Positions 1 to 7,658 of a stretch of DNA of 16,394 nt are shown piece after piece; within the stretch, counting starts at the first letter, position 1, and the number at the start of each line of letters is the position of its first letter. Location of the stretch: NCBI GenBank assembly GCA_016926765.1, contig JAFGNY010000182.1:1-16394 (forward strand). The letters are read 5' to 3'. This DNA comes from Bacteroidales bacterium (GTDB lineage: Bacteria > Bacteroidota > Bacteroidia > Bacteroidales > FEN-979). Made by a program: the position numbers and the translations under genes. Below the pieces are notes generated by a model. The model did no database searches and was not told where the DNA came from. It saw only the letters and a program-made list of their open reading frames with translations.

Positions 1-1883
1 TCGGGGGTGAGACGGGTCGGGTGAAGGTTGGGACCCCAGCCCACCCAGCCCACGATGAGCATATCGGGATCGTTCCAATGCCCTGGTCCGGCAAAGGGGG
101 CATTCTCCAACTGTCCAAATCCAATCTCTTTCAAACTTTCCCATGTGTCGGTGATATCGCCGGTGGTGCGCCAGAGGTTACCTCCTGCCTCCTCACCCCA
201 CGTCCATACATGGCTCATGCCATACTGACACAGGCTGTATACAATATCCCGGTTTACTTTTTTCAGGGCGTCTTGCATCACGAAATAGGGTTTTTTTCGT
301 TCGGCCAGAGAGGTATCCTGAGCGATATTTCCATAGGAGCACCAGTCGTATTTCAGGTAGTCGATCCCCCAGTCTGCAAAGGTTCCGGCATCCTGCAATT
401 CATACTGGTAGCTTGCGGTATATCCTCCGCAGGTGAGGGGGCCCGGTGAGCTGTAAATTCCCAGTTTCAACCCCATAGCATGAATGCTGTCACCCAGGGC
501 TTTCATATCCGGAAATTTTTCATTGCAGAGAATCGTTCCCTGTTGATCCCGTTTGGGTTCCTGATCTGCCGGGATTTCCCACCCGTCGTCAATGTTGACA
601 TAACACCAGCCATGATCCATCAATCCTTTATCGCGAAAGGCTTTTGCCGAAGAAAGAACTTTTTCCTGTGTTACTGAAAGGCCCCAGCAGTTCCAGCTAT
701 TCCATCCCATCGGGGGCGTCAGGGCAATCTGATCTCCGATGATGATCTTCAGGGTCGTTGTATCCGATCCCAGTGTATTGGAAGCCACAATCTCCACCTG
801 ATACACTTGTCTGCTTGTCCGCTTGTCCACTTGTCCGCTTGTAATAATACCCGTCTCCTCCTCCAGAACAAATCCTTCAGGAAGCCCGGTTGCCGTGAAA
901 TGGATGGGTCGGTTGCCGGTGGATGCAATGGCATAGAGGAAAGGGCGCCCTGGCCTGCAACCAACCACCCGGGCTCCATGGATGCGGGGTTCAGCCGGAG
1001 GGGCCGGTGTACAGATGTAGGGGCTCTCTTCCTGTTCTTCCATCACATCTCCCTGGGTATTTTCAAAGTGGCAGGTAAACAGCACACTCTGATCGAGTTG
1101 TGGAATGGAAATGGGAAATTGAATCTCTTCAACGGGCTGCAGATCAATCTTTTTTTCCTCTTTCAGGATCTGTTTTCCGGTCAGCTTATTGATGGCATCG
1201 ATCGTGAGAATGCCTTGCATGGTATAATTTGAAGAGCTGTTTTTCAGGTAGATCTTCTTTGAAAGAGATCCGTTTTCAAAAACAAACGGCTCCCTGTTGA
1301 CATCGATCTTCAGGTAGTCGGTCAGGGCAGTCATCCTGGCTGTCTGGTTTCCGGTATACATTCCCCCCTGGCCTCCCTGGTCATAGACCCTTACAGCAAG
1401 AACGTTTTCCTGATCCCAAAGGATTCGCGGATCATCGGCAGCCAGAGTGTACCATCGTTCCAGGTCCCAATAATTGATCGGAGCATTCAGAAAGGAGGTG
1501 TCGATGTTAGTTTCAGCAGACACATTCACGTTGTTGATCCCGATGATTTTCCCGTTGAGGAATGTCTGGTCCCAGTTGTTGATCTTCCCCATAAAAAGCA
1601 GCAGGCTGTCTTTCAGCGAAGCATTTTCTCTCACGGATTCAGGGAGCATAAAATGGAGCCGGTACCACGCATATCCGTCATAGGGGTCAAAGCCGCTTTC
1701 TTCCCAGATCCGGTCAACGGCAATCGTATCCCACGCAGAATCGGCGAAAGCGGGATCAGACCAGGCCAGGTTGTCTCCTGTTTTAAATTTCCATCCTGAA
1801 TGGAGGGAGATGGTCTCTTCCTCCCCTGGCCTCGTACACCCCATGAACAGGCTAACAATAAAAATAAATGCTAAGTACCTCAT
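1..1883 (-). CDS. GH27 alpha-galactosidase lipoprotein, C-terminus beyond window edge
   Basis: The frame is open from the ATG at 1883 to position 1 (627 codons), so the gene is cut by the window. The product starts MRYLAFIFIVSLFMGC, a lipoprotein-like signal with Cys16, followed by RPGEEE, an acidic stretch like the Bacteroidota surface-export signal. Residues about 25-185 look like a beta-galactosidase-type sugar-binding jelly roll (YAWYRLHF, NWDQTFLNG). Residues about 300-383 look like a putative Ig (He_PIG) domain (LPEGFVLEEETGIIT). The GH27 barrel starts at about 387 with LTPPMGWNSWNCWG. By homology to known GH27 enzymes the nucleophile is Asp513 in YLKYDWC and the acid/base is Asp576 in the RxxxD motif WRTTGDI; GHWNDPDML follows. 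It should release terminal alpha-galactose from galactosides outside the cell. It lies 54 bases downstream of the M14 peptidase and probably shares its transcript. An 8-base repeat encodes part of the Ig-like domain. The GH27 assignment is firm; exact substrate is unknown. Confidence 0.93.
   Translation of the reverse strand, partial: MRYLAFIFIVSLFMGCTRPGEEETISLHSGWKFKTGDNLAWSDPAFADSAWDTIAVDRIWEESGFDPYDGYAWYRLHFMLPESVRENASLKDSLLLFMGKINNWDQTFLNGKIIGINNVNVSAETNIDTSFLNAPINYWDLERWYTLAADDPRILWDQENVLAVRVYDQGGQGGMYTGNQTARMTALTDYLKIDVNREPFVFENGSLSKKIYLKNSSSNYTMQGILTIDAINKLTGKQILKEEKKIDLQPVEEIQFPISIPQLDQSVLFTCHFENTQGDVMEEQEESPYICTPAPPAEPRIHGARVVGCRPGRPFLYAIASTGNRPIHFTATGLPEGFVLEEETGIITSGQVDKRTSRQVYQVEIVASNTLGSDTTTLKIIIGDQIALTPPMGWNSWNCWGLSVTQEKVLSSAKAFRDKGLMDHGWCYVNIDDGWEIPADQEPKRDQQGTILCNEKFPDMKALGDSIHAMGLKLGIYSSPGPLTCGGYTASYQYELQDAGTFADWGIDYLKYDWCSYGNIAQDTSLAERKKPYFVMQDALKKVNRDIVYSLCQYGMSHVWTWGEEAGGNLWRTTGDITDTWESLKEIGFGQLENAPFAGPGHWNDPDMLIVGWVGWGPNLHPTRLTP
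803..842 (-). repeat. Five tandem 8-base units inside the alpha-galactosidase gene
   Basis: On the plus strand the units are ACACTTGT, CTGCTTGT, CCGCTTGT, CCACTTGT and CCGCTTGT. On the coding strand the unit is ACAAGYGG. It encodes roughly SGQVDKRTSRQVY, residues about 349-361, in what should be the turn between two strands of the He_PIG-like domain. No frame of the coding-strand unit contains a stop. Confidence 0.9.
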
Positions 1884-1912
1884 AACAAACTGACTATTTA
1901 AATATACTATTC

Positions 1913-1954
1913 GTTCTCAATTCTCAATTCTCAGTTATCAATTGTTAATTCTCC
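1913..1954. repeat. Six tandem 7-base units spanning the 3' end of the M14 peptidase gene
   Basis: Plus-strand units are GTTCTCA, ATTCTCA, ATTCTCA, GTTATCA, ATTGTTA and ATTCTCC. The TGA stop of the peptidase gene (1938-1940) lies inside the fourth unit, so the last few residues of the peptidase (INN) are repeat-derived. On the minus strand five of the six units begin with a stop triplet (TGA or TAA), so the tract closes every frame. Confidence 0.9.
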
Positions 1955-3818
1955 CTACCGGATAGACCATCCTGCGTTTATCGCCGTATGGACTCCGTTC
2001 CAGGAACCAATTCATGATTTGCCATTGGCTTGTTGCGAAGGTGCTGTCGGAGGCCATCTTTGTCTCAAATTCTTCGCGGAGCAAAGGGTCTTCATCGAGC
2101 ATTTTTTTTGCCATCGGTTCCATCACATAGAATTCAGAATACTCTTTCTGTTCAAAGACCGGATCAAAAAAGCCCCAAAAGAGAAGGGATCCGTTTCCAT
2201 TGGGTTCCAGCAGATGGGCAATGACTCTCGCTGAGGGCTGGCCGACCGGAATAATGACAGATCCGGCAGGAAAAATCCGAACCTCTGAAAAGGTATCAGA
2301 CACCACCCGGGTGAGCGGATGCCGGCCTTCGTAGGGATTGGTTTGCCAACGGGGATTGCTGAATCTGTAAGAGGTCACTCTGATGGCGCTGTCGCGGGGC
2401 AAGCGGATCATCGATATTCCATGCCATGCTGCCCTGTCGATCACCTCCTTCCACTCAACGGGAATGATATAGGCTTCAGGCAGGGTCACGGTTTTAACCG
2501 GTTCAACCTTTTCAAAAAGAGGCACCGGAAAAGTCACCGGTGAATCGCTGTACTGATACCATAATCCACCGGTAAGTTCGCTGTAGACGGCCTCGTACTC
2601 CACCCCCCTGAAGCCGACCATCACGCTGTCGGTTCGGGAAAGATCAAACAACAGGGGAAAGGGTTGAGATCTGAAGGACTCCGACTGAACGAAAGCATCG
2701 GCATCTGCACAGAGTGTTTTTAACTGATGCCACTGATCATTCAGGATGCCAAGAGTGGAAATCAGGCAGTGGTAGGTTGCTTCAACCCGTTGTTTGTAAG
2801 GTTTCAGCATATGGGTCTCCACGAGCAACCCGGGCCGGTTTCGCAATGCCACATATCCCTGCGACAGCATTGGAGGTGCTACATCCCTGATCAGTCCGCT
2901 TTTCGGATCATGCCATCGCCGGAATTCGATATAGGGAAATACCGGATATCCGGCTAATTCCATCTCATCGGTCCAGACAGGCAGAAAAACAGAATCACAC
3001 CAGGTTGTCAGCCCCGCGTCCATGTTCCCCCGGGTCTCCATCATGTAAGTCAGCACATACTGATAATCAGCTCCATCGGTGGTGTGAATGTCTATAAAAA
3101 AATCAGGATCCCACCGGTTGTACATCGTCAGCCATGCTTTCATTTCGGGAGCATCCGCTTTGAGGAAATCACGGTTCAGATTGAGATTGGTAGCAGTGAC
3201 CCGCCATCCCATCTCTTCCGGGCCGTTTTGGTTGATCCGGTTGTAGGGACCAAACCGTTCGTGCCCGTCAACGTTGAAGATCGGGATAAAGAGGAGAGAG
3301 ACGTGATCTAAGAGATTTTCGATTTTCGATTGTCGATTTTCGATTTTATTTTCAGATGCTGGTGCGCTATACCCAATACGTTGGTCCTCCTCCCTTTCCC
3401 CTTTCTCCTCTTCCTTCTTCCCTCTTCCCTCTTCCTTCCTGGGGAGTGGGTCAAGGGGTGGGGCAATCAGGTCCCTTGCCAGCATCAACCCGGCATCCTT
3501 GCCTTCCGATTCGCCCGGGTGGATACAGGCTTCAACCAACAGGATGATCCGGCCGGTGGCTTTGATGGCTTCGGGAGTGGTCAATCCATCCCTGTCAATG
3601 ATCAGCAATGGCAGGTCGCGTCCCTGCGGACTCACTCCAAATGTAGTATAGTGGATTTTGGGGGAAGCTCCAGCCAGTTGCAGGCAATAGGTTACGGTCT
3701 CAGGATACCTGGGGGTCTTTTTCCCTCCCGATTGCTCAAAATAGGTTTGCCAGTTCGTTTGCCCAAAGAGGCTGAAACAACTCAGGGTCAGGAGAAAAAC
3801 GGGGATTTTTTTCATCAT
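1938..3818 (-). CDS. Secreted M14-family zinc carboxypeptidase
   Basis: The 626-residue product has a signal peptide (MMKKIPVFLLTLSCFSLFG, cleavage probably before Gln20). M14 features appear in order: zinc ligands His100 and Glu103 in HPGESEGKD, the substrate-binding Asn-Arg pair at 215-216 in NLNRDFLKADAPEM, the third zinc ligand His245 in DIHTTDG, and a candidate catalytic Glu334 in GLLVETH. It should remove C-terminal residues from peptides in the periplasm or outside the cell; the true substrate is unknown. The ligand pair HxxE is separated from the next conserved strand (LLFIPIFNVDGHE) by about 50 residues of low-complexity sequence, residues about 120-168, encoded by two different 7-base repeats. 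The family normally has a short linker here as far as I recall. It is first in a transcript with the GH27 gene and diverges from the GH53 gene. The start at 3818 is supported by the promoter 18 bases upstream; the second Met at 3815 is an alternative. Confidence 0.92.
   Translation of the reverse strand: MMKKIPVFLLTLSCFSLFGQTNWQTYFEQSGGKKTPRYPETVTYCLQLAGASPKIHYTTFGVSPQGRDLPLLIIDRDGLTTPEAIKATGRIILLVEACIHPGESEGKDAGLMLARDLIAPPLDPLPRKEEGRGKKEEEKGEREEDQRIGYSAPASENKIENRQSKIENLLDHVSLLFIPIFNVDGHERFGPYNRINQNGPEEMGWRVTATNLNLNRDFLKADAPEMKAWLTMYNRWDPDFFIDIHTTDGADYQYVLTYMMETRGNMDAGLTTWCDSVFLPVWTDEMELAGYPVFPYIEFRRWHDPKSGLIRDVAPPMLSQGYVALRNRPGLLVETHMLKPYKQRVEATYHCLISTLGILNDQWHQLKTLCADADAFVQSESFRSQPFPLLFDLSRTDSVMVGFRGVEYEAVYSELTGGLWYQYSDSPVTFPVPLFEKVEPVKTVTLPEAYIIPVEWKEVIDRAAWHGISMIRLPRDSAIRVTSYRFSNPRWQTNPYEGRHPLTRVVSDTFSEVRIFPAGSVIIPVGQPSARVIAHLLEPNGNGSLLFWGFFDPVFEQKEYSEFYVMEPMAKKMLDEDPLLREEFETKMASDSTFATSQWQIMNWFLERSPYGDKRRMVYPVGRINN
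3314..3348 (-). repeat. Five tandem 7-base units (GATTTTC type) inside the M14 gene
   Basis: Plus-strand units are GATTTTC, GATTTTC, GATTGTC, GATTTTC and GATTTTA. On the coding strand the unit GAAAATC cycles through all three frames, giving ENKIENRQSKIEN. None of the frames contains a stop. Confidence 0.92.
3387..3435 (-). repeat. About seven tandem 7-base units (CTCTTCC type) inside the M14 gene
   Basis: The clearest units are CTCTTCC (3408-3414), TTCTTCC, CTCTTCC and CTCTTCC (3429-3435), with more degenerate copies from 3387. The coding strand is purine-only GGAAGAG and reads as a Lys/Glu/Arg-rich run (KKEEEKGEREE). It lies about 40 bases from the unrelated GATTTTC tract in the same gene. 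Confidence 0.82.
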
Positions 3819-3836
3819 ACGAAATGATTAGAGGTT

Positions 3837-3867
3837 CAAATGTAATAAAGTATTGCCATAATTCGAA
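3837..3867 (-). promoter_or_regulatory. Bacteroidota-type promoter for the M14 / GH27 transcript
   Basis: The minus strand carries TACATTTG (3837-3844), an exact match to the -7 consensus TAnnTTTG. It is preceded after 19 bases by TTCG (3864-3867), near the -33 consensus TTTG. Transcription would start about 12-15 bases before the ATG at 3818. Confidence 0.65.
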
Positions 3868-3897
3868 TAGGATCAGGAATCATTGGAAAGTCATGAA

Positions 3898-3928
3898 TTT
3901 CATATTACGCTGAGATGTATTAACTTTG
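3898..3928 (+). promoter_or_regulatory. Bacteroidota-type promoter for the GH53 gene, directly before the ATG
   Basis: TAACTTTG (3921-3928) matches the -7 consensus TAnnTTTG. TTTC lies 19 bases upstream (3898-3901) as a near -33 element. Only five bases separate the -7 element from the ATG at 3934, so the message would have almost no leader. This also rules out the upstream ATG at 3883 as the usual start. Confidence 0.62.
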
Positions 3929-3933
3929 GGATC

Positions 3934-5370
3934 ATGAAACACCAGGTAATCTTTTCGTTTATTGGGTTGATGCTTTTTACTCAATGTGCGGGTCCGGCTA
4001 ACGATACCCCGGAATTCGCCGCTGTCAGCACGGTGGAATCGGGCAAGCCGGTTGCAGTCATGCTGACCGCTTACAGCACCACCCTGCTGGCCAACGGAAC
4101 CGATCGAACCCGTTTAAGAATTGCTGTTGTGGATAGTCTTGGACGGGAGATTACCTCCTGCACTGATTCTATCCGGCTGGTGATTATCGGCGATGGAGTT
4201 GTGAAAGCGGTTGATGGAACGGAACTGCTTCAGCAGATGGATTCATCCGGACAAACCTATTTCGCATGCCAGCTTCAGCAAGGAGTGACCAACCTGGTTT
4301 TTATTGCCGGCAAGACGCCTGACTGCATTAAGGTGGAAGCGAGCAGGAAGGAATTATGGCCCGGATCCCATGAGATCCATACCCTTCCGGCCAACTTTGT
4401 ACTGCTGAAGCCAACTCAAGAGCAACTACCTCCTGTCACCAAACCGATCGACAGAATGATTGGCGCCGATATCTCGTTCCTGCCGCAAATCGAAGCACAG
4501 GGTATCAACTTTTATGATAATGGAAACGAGAAAGATGCTTTGACTCTGTTGCACGACCATGGATTCAATGCGATCCGGTTACGAATCTTTGTCAATCCGG
4601 AAAATGAAAAGGGATACTCTCCTGGGATAGGGTACTGTGGACTTCCGCAAACCCTGGAGATGGCAAAACGAATCCGGGCATCCGGCATGAACCTATTGCT
4701 CGATTTTCATTACAGCGATTACTGGGCCGACCCGCAGCAACAGAATAAACCCCTTGCCTGGGCCGATCTGGAATTTGAAGCGCTGCAGGATTCCGTCAAA
4801 GCTTACACCGAGTATGTGCTCCTGGCGCTGAAGGAACAGGGAACCCTGCCGGCCATGGTGCAGATTGGAAATGAGATCAACCATGGAATCCTTTGGCCCG
4901 ATGGCCATATCAGTCATCCTGACCAGCTGGCAGGGCTTCTCATGGCAGGGGTGGAGGGGGTTCGTGCAGTGGATCCCGGCCTGCCGGTGATGATGCATCT
5001 TGCACTTGGCGGGCAGCATGAGGAAGCGGTTTTCTGGCTCGACAATCTGATAGCACGCGGTGTGCAGTTTGATGTCATCGGATTATCCTATTACCCCAGG
5101 TGGCACGGCATCTTGGATGACCTCCAGGAAAATATGCGTGACCTGATCACACGGTACAAAAAACCCGTCAATGTAGTGGAATACTCCAATTACAAGAAGG
5201 AGGTTCATGAGATCGTTTTCGGTCTTCCGGACAACATGGGGAAAGGGGCCTGCATCTGGGAACCCCTGAATTGGCGTAGTGACCTGTTCACGAAAGAGGG
5301 GAACACTACAGAAGTCATCCGGATTTATGACGATTTAAAAGAGAGATTTTTACCTGATTCAACACGATAA
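3934..5370 (+). CDS. GH53 arabinogalactan endo-beta-1,4-galactanase lipoprotein
   Basis: The start chosen is the ATG at 3934, not 3883, because the product then begins with a lipoprotein-type signal (MKHQVIFSFIGLMLFTQC, Cys18) and the promoter lies between the two ATGs. The protein is 478 residues. Residues about 30-145 resemble the Ig-like domain found at the C-terminus of some family 2 glycosidases (AYSTTLLANGTDRTRLRIAV). The GH53 barrel begins at about 173 with MIGADISFLPQIEAQG. Catalytic residues expected for GH53 are Glu314 in QIGNEINHG (acid/base) and Glu416 in NVVEYS (nucleophile); HYSDYWADP and GLSYYPRWHG are also characteristic. It should cut beta-1,4-galactan of plant or algal pectin side chains at the cell surface. 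It forms an operon with the propeller gene 11 bases downstream. The lipobox is non-classical (FTQC), which is common in this phylum. Confidence 0.93.
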   Translation: MKHQVIFSFIGLMLFTQCAGPANDTPEFAAVSTVESGKPVAVMLTAYSTTLLANGTDRTRLRIAVVDSLGREITSCTDSIRLVIIGDGVVKAVDGTELLQQMDSSGQTYFACQLQQGVTNLVFIAGKTPDCIKVEASRKELWPGSHEIHTLPANFVLLKPTQEQLPPVTKPIDRMIGADISFLPQIEAQGINFYDNGNEKDALTLLHDHGFNAIRLRIFVNPENEKGYSPGIGYCGLPQTLEMAKRIRASGMNLLLDFHYSDYWADPQQQNKPLAWADLEFEALQDSVKAYTEYVLLALKEQGTLPAMVQIGNEINHGILWPDGHISHPDQLAGLLMAGVEGVRAVDPGLPVMMHLALGGQHEEAVFWLDNLIARGVQFDVIGLSYYPRWHGILDDLQENMRDLITRYKKPVNVVEYSNYKKEVHEIVFGLPDNMGKGACIWEPLNWRSDLFTKEGNTTEVIRIYDDLKERFLPDSTR

Positions 5371-5381
5371 CACGTAATATC

Positions 5382-6932
5382 ATGAGAACCCTGTTTTCTA
5401 TTGTCCTGTTTTTACCCCTGGCTGTTGCAGGCCAATTCCAGAATGTGATGCTCGGCAATCAGTTCTATCCCGAGGAGCCCTCCATTATCATCAATCCCCA
5501 CAACACGAACCAGGTGGTGGCAGGAGCAAACATCACCAACTATTATTATTCCATGGATGGGGGCGCTACCTGGAATCAAGGTGTATTAACCTCATCTTAT
5601 GGTGTTTGGGGAGACCCCTGTCTCATTGTGGATACGGCAGGCGATTTTTATTATTTTCATTTGTCGAATGCTCCGTCAGGAAGTTTTATTGACCGGATCG
5701 TTTGCCAGAAAAGCACCGACGGTGGCGCCAGCTGGAACAACGGAAGCTATATGGGACTGAACGGGAATAAAGCGCAGGACAAAGAATGGGCTATCGTGGA
5801 TCAGTCAAACAATCAGATCTATGTCACCTGGACACAGTTCGATGATTATGGCAGCTCCAATCCGCTGGATTCATCCATTATCCGTTTTTCCCGGTCACTG
5901 GATGGCGGGGAGTCGTGGAGCGAAGCGGTTCGGATAAACAAGGTGGCAGGCGACTGCATCGACAGCGACAATACAGTGGAAGGCGCTGTTCCTGCTCTCG
6001 GGCCCAACGGGGAAATTTACGTTGCGTGGGCGGGTCCGGCCGGACTGGTTTTTACCAAATCGCTGGATCAGGGAATTACCTGGCCAGCCGAAAACAGTTC
6101 TGTATGTGATTTTCCGGGTGGATGGGATTATGCCATCTCCGGGATCTATCGGGCCAACGGATTACCTGTTACCTGTTGTGACCTCAGTGAAGGGCCCTAT
6201 CGGGGACGCATTTACATCAACTGGTCTGACCAGAGAAACGGACCGGATGATACCGACGTATGGCTGATTTTCTCTGATGACGGAGGGTTGACCTGGAGCG
6301 ATATCAAACGAGTCAATGATGATCCTCCCGGGAAGCAACAGTTTTTCACCTGGATGACGATTGATCAAACTACCGGATATCTCTATTTTGTCTTCTACGA
6401 CAGGAGGAATTATTCTGATAATTATACCGATGTGTACCTGGCACTCTCCCGCGATGGCGGAAATACGTTTGATAACATCAAAATCAGTGAATCTCCGTTC
6501 AATCCAACGTCGTCGGTTTTTTTCGGTGACTATACCAACATTTCGGTTCATAACGGAATCATCCGCCCGGTTTGGGCCCGACTTGAGTGGAGTTCCCTCA
6601 GTGTTTGGACTGCCCTCATTGATTCCCTCCATGTGGGAGTTTTCCCCGGGCGACAGATTCCGGCTATGATCACTCTCGATCAGAATTATCCGAATCCTGT
6701 ACAGGATTATACGCTGATCCCTTTTAAAATTCATGAACCTTCGGCAGTTACGTTGAAAATTTTCGATCTGTTGGGCAAGGAGGTAGCCACCGTAGTAGAA
6801 GATGAATTTTATCTGCCCGGAAAATATATTGAACGGTTTGATGCTGCTTCGCACCATCTGATAAGGGGTTTTTATTTTATCTCCCTCACCAACCGGGAAC
6901 AGACTGTGAAAAGGAAAATGATTGTTGAGTAG
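5382..6932 (+). CDS. Secreted Asp-box (BNR) beta-propeller protein with T9SS sorting domain
   Basis: The 516-residue product has a signal peptide (MRTLFSIVLFLPLAVAG, then QF). Six Asp-box/BNR motifs of the SxDxGxxW type are visible at about 57 (SMDGGATW), 111 (STDGGASW), 172 (SLDGGESW), 227 (SLDQGITW), 298 (SDDGGLTW) and 356 (SRDGGNTF), consistent with a sialidase-like propeller. Residues about 428-516 form a type A T9SS sorting domain (LDQNYPNPV, LKIFDLLGKEV, GFYFISL, KRKMIVE), so it should cross the outer membrane by type IX secretion and be attached or released. I see no sialidase FRIP motif and cannot place an arginine triad, so a sialidase activity is not supported. Co-transcription with the GH53 gene suggests glycan binding or processing in the same task; this is inference. 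Confidence 0.88.
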   Translation: MRTLFSIVLFLPLAVAGQFQNVMLGNQFYPEEPSIIINPHNTNQVVAGANITNYYYSMDGGATWNQGVLTSSYGVWGDPCLIVDTAGDFYYFHLSNAPSGSFIDRIVCQKSTDGGASWNNGSYMGLNGNKAQDKEWAIVDQSNNQIYVTWTQFDDYGSSNPLDSSIIRFSRSLDGGESWSEAVRINKVAGDCIDSDNTVEGAVPALGPNGEIYVAWAGPAGLVFTKSLDQGITWPAENSSVCDFPGGWDYAISGIYRANGLPVTCCDLSEGPYRGRIYINWSDQRNGPDDTDVWLIFSDDGGLTWSDIKRVNDDPPGKQQFFTWMTIDQTTGYLYFVFYDRRNYSDNYTDVYLALSRDGGNTFDNIKISESPFNPTSSVFFGDYTNISVHNGIIRPVWARLEWSSLSVWTALIDSLHVGVFPGRQIPAMITLDQNYPNPVQDYTLIPFKIHEPSAVTLKIFDLLGKEVATVVEDEFYLPGKYIERFDAASHHLIRGFYFISLTNREQTVKRKMIVE

Positions 6933-6962
6933 ACGGGATCCTCAGAAACTTTTTACACATTT

Positions 6963-6996
6963 TTTGTTTCTTCCTCACCTTTTATTTCTACTTTTG
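6963..6996 (+). promoter_or_regulatory. Bacteroidota-type promoter for tetR1-tolC
   Basis: TACTTTTG (6989-6996) matches the -7 consensus. Possible -33 elements are TTTG at 6963-6966 (22 bases away) or TTTC at 6967-6970 (18 bases away). The leader would be about 30 bases. The sequence AAACTTTTTACACA at 6946-6959, just upstream, resembles an arm of the inverted repeat before hlyD/tetR2. An inverted pair GAAAC (6945-6949) / GTTTC (6966-6970) overlaps the -33 region. Confidence 0.6.
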
Positions 6997-7031
6997 CGCA
7001 ACGTAATACCGGGTTTAATTTACCATGTTAT

Positions 7032-7658
7032 ATGGATGACGGATTAGTCGATATTTTGGTCAGGGTCAGGGAGCTCTTTTTCAAATATGGGGTTCGGAGC
7101 ATATCGATGGATGATATCTCCAGGGATCTTGGAATCTCAAAAAAGAAACTCTATCAATTCGTAAAAAGTAAACGCGAACTGGTTGCCCGGTTGCTGGAAT
7201 TGGAACGCAGGAACTTTGAGATCATCTTCGAGAAACATAATTTCGACGGAGTCAATTCCATCGATGTCCTCCTTATCGTGAGCAAAGAGATCAGCGACCG
7301 GTTTTGGGATGTGAGCCCTTCGATGACATTTGACATGAAGAAGTATTACCCGGAGATCTACACGCAGCATATTGATAACCGGGTAGAGTTTATTTTTGCC
7401 CAGATCCAGTTGAATATCAAAAAAGGGATCCGCGACGGGATGTACCGGGATGACCTGAGCACCGAACTGATTGCCCGTCTTTACATCCGCCGGTTGATCG
7501 ATATTCATAATCCGGAATATTTCCCTGAAAAATTTTCATTTCAGACCCTTTTCGATGCGATGTTCGATAATTTCATCAGGGGGATCGCCACCGAAAAAGG
7601 AATCACCTATTATGAACTCCAGAAAGACCAGGTGAAATTCAAAAAGGAGAACCGATAA
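7032..7658 (+). CDS. TetR/AcrR-family regulator, first gene of the tolC transcript
   Basis: The 208-residue product has a TetR-type helix-turn-helix at about residues 19-50 (GVRSISMDDISRDLGISKKK, then LYQFVKSKREL). The rest is the helical ligand-binding and dimer domain, which is not well conserved. It is a clear paralogue of the regulator at 13691: both share MDD(I/V)...LGISKK.LY.F, a D(M/I)(K/R)KYYP motif and N..KGI..G(L/M)YR in the same order. The stop overlaps the tolC start as TAATG, so translation is probably coupled. It likely represses or tunes the efflux genes on both strands; the inducer is unknown. An earlier ATG at 7025 is closed by a stop after four codons. Confidence 0.88.
   Translation: MDDGLVDILVRVRELFFKYGVRSISMDDISRDLGISKKKLYQFVKSKRELVARLLELERRNFEIIFEKHNFDGVNSIDVLLIVSKEISDRFWDVSPSMTFDMKKYYPEIYTQHIDNRVEFIFAQIQLNIKKGIRDGMYRDDLSTELIARLYIRRLIDIHNPEYFPEKFSFQTLFDAMFDNFIRGIATEKGITYYELQKDQVKFKKENR
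7644..7650 (+). promoter_or_regulatory. Shine-Dalgarno-like site for tolC within the end of tetR1
   Basis: AAGGAGA stands seven bases before the ATG at 7658, within the last codons of tetR1. It is a rare good ribosome site in this window and fits translation by re-initiation at TAATG. Confidence 0.5.

Noticed and set aside
1..55. G-rich and C-rich stretch at the left edge as a seventh repeat tract
   Set aside because: It reads as the normal GH27 sequence GWAGWGPNLHPTRLTP, and no regular unit is present.
803..842. CRISPR-like repeat array
   Set aside because: The units are eight bases with no spacers; the other tracts are likewise direct tandem repeats.
749..979. Minus-strand open frame with a repeated QADKWTSGQADK peptide
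   Set aside because: It is another frame of the GH27 gene; the peptide repeats only because the 8-base tract is open in every frame.
3883..3933. Upstream ATG extending the GH53 protein by 17 residues
   Set aside because: The promoter -7 element lies downstream of this ATG, and the extension would bury the lipoprotein signal.
6162..6857. Long minus-strand open frame (231 codons) inside the propeller gene
   Set aside because: The plus-strand frame has a signal peptide, Asp boxes and a T9SS domain; the opposite frame shows no recognisable feature.
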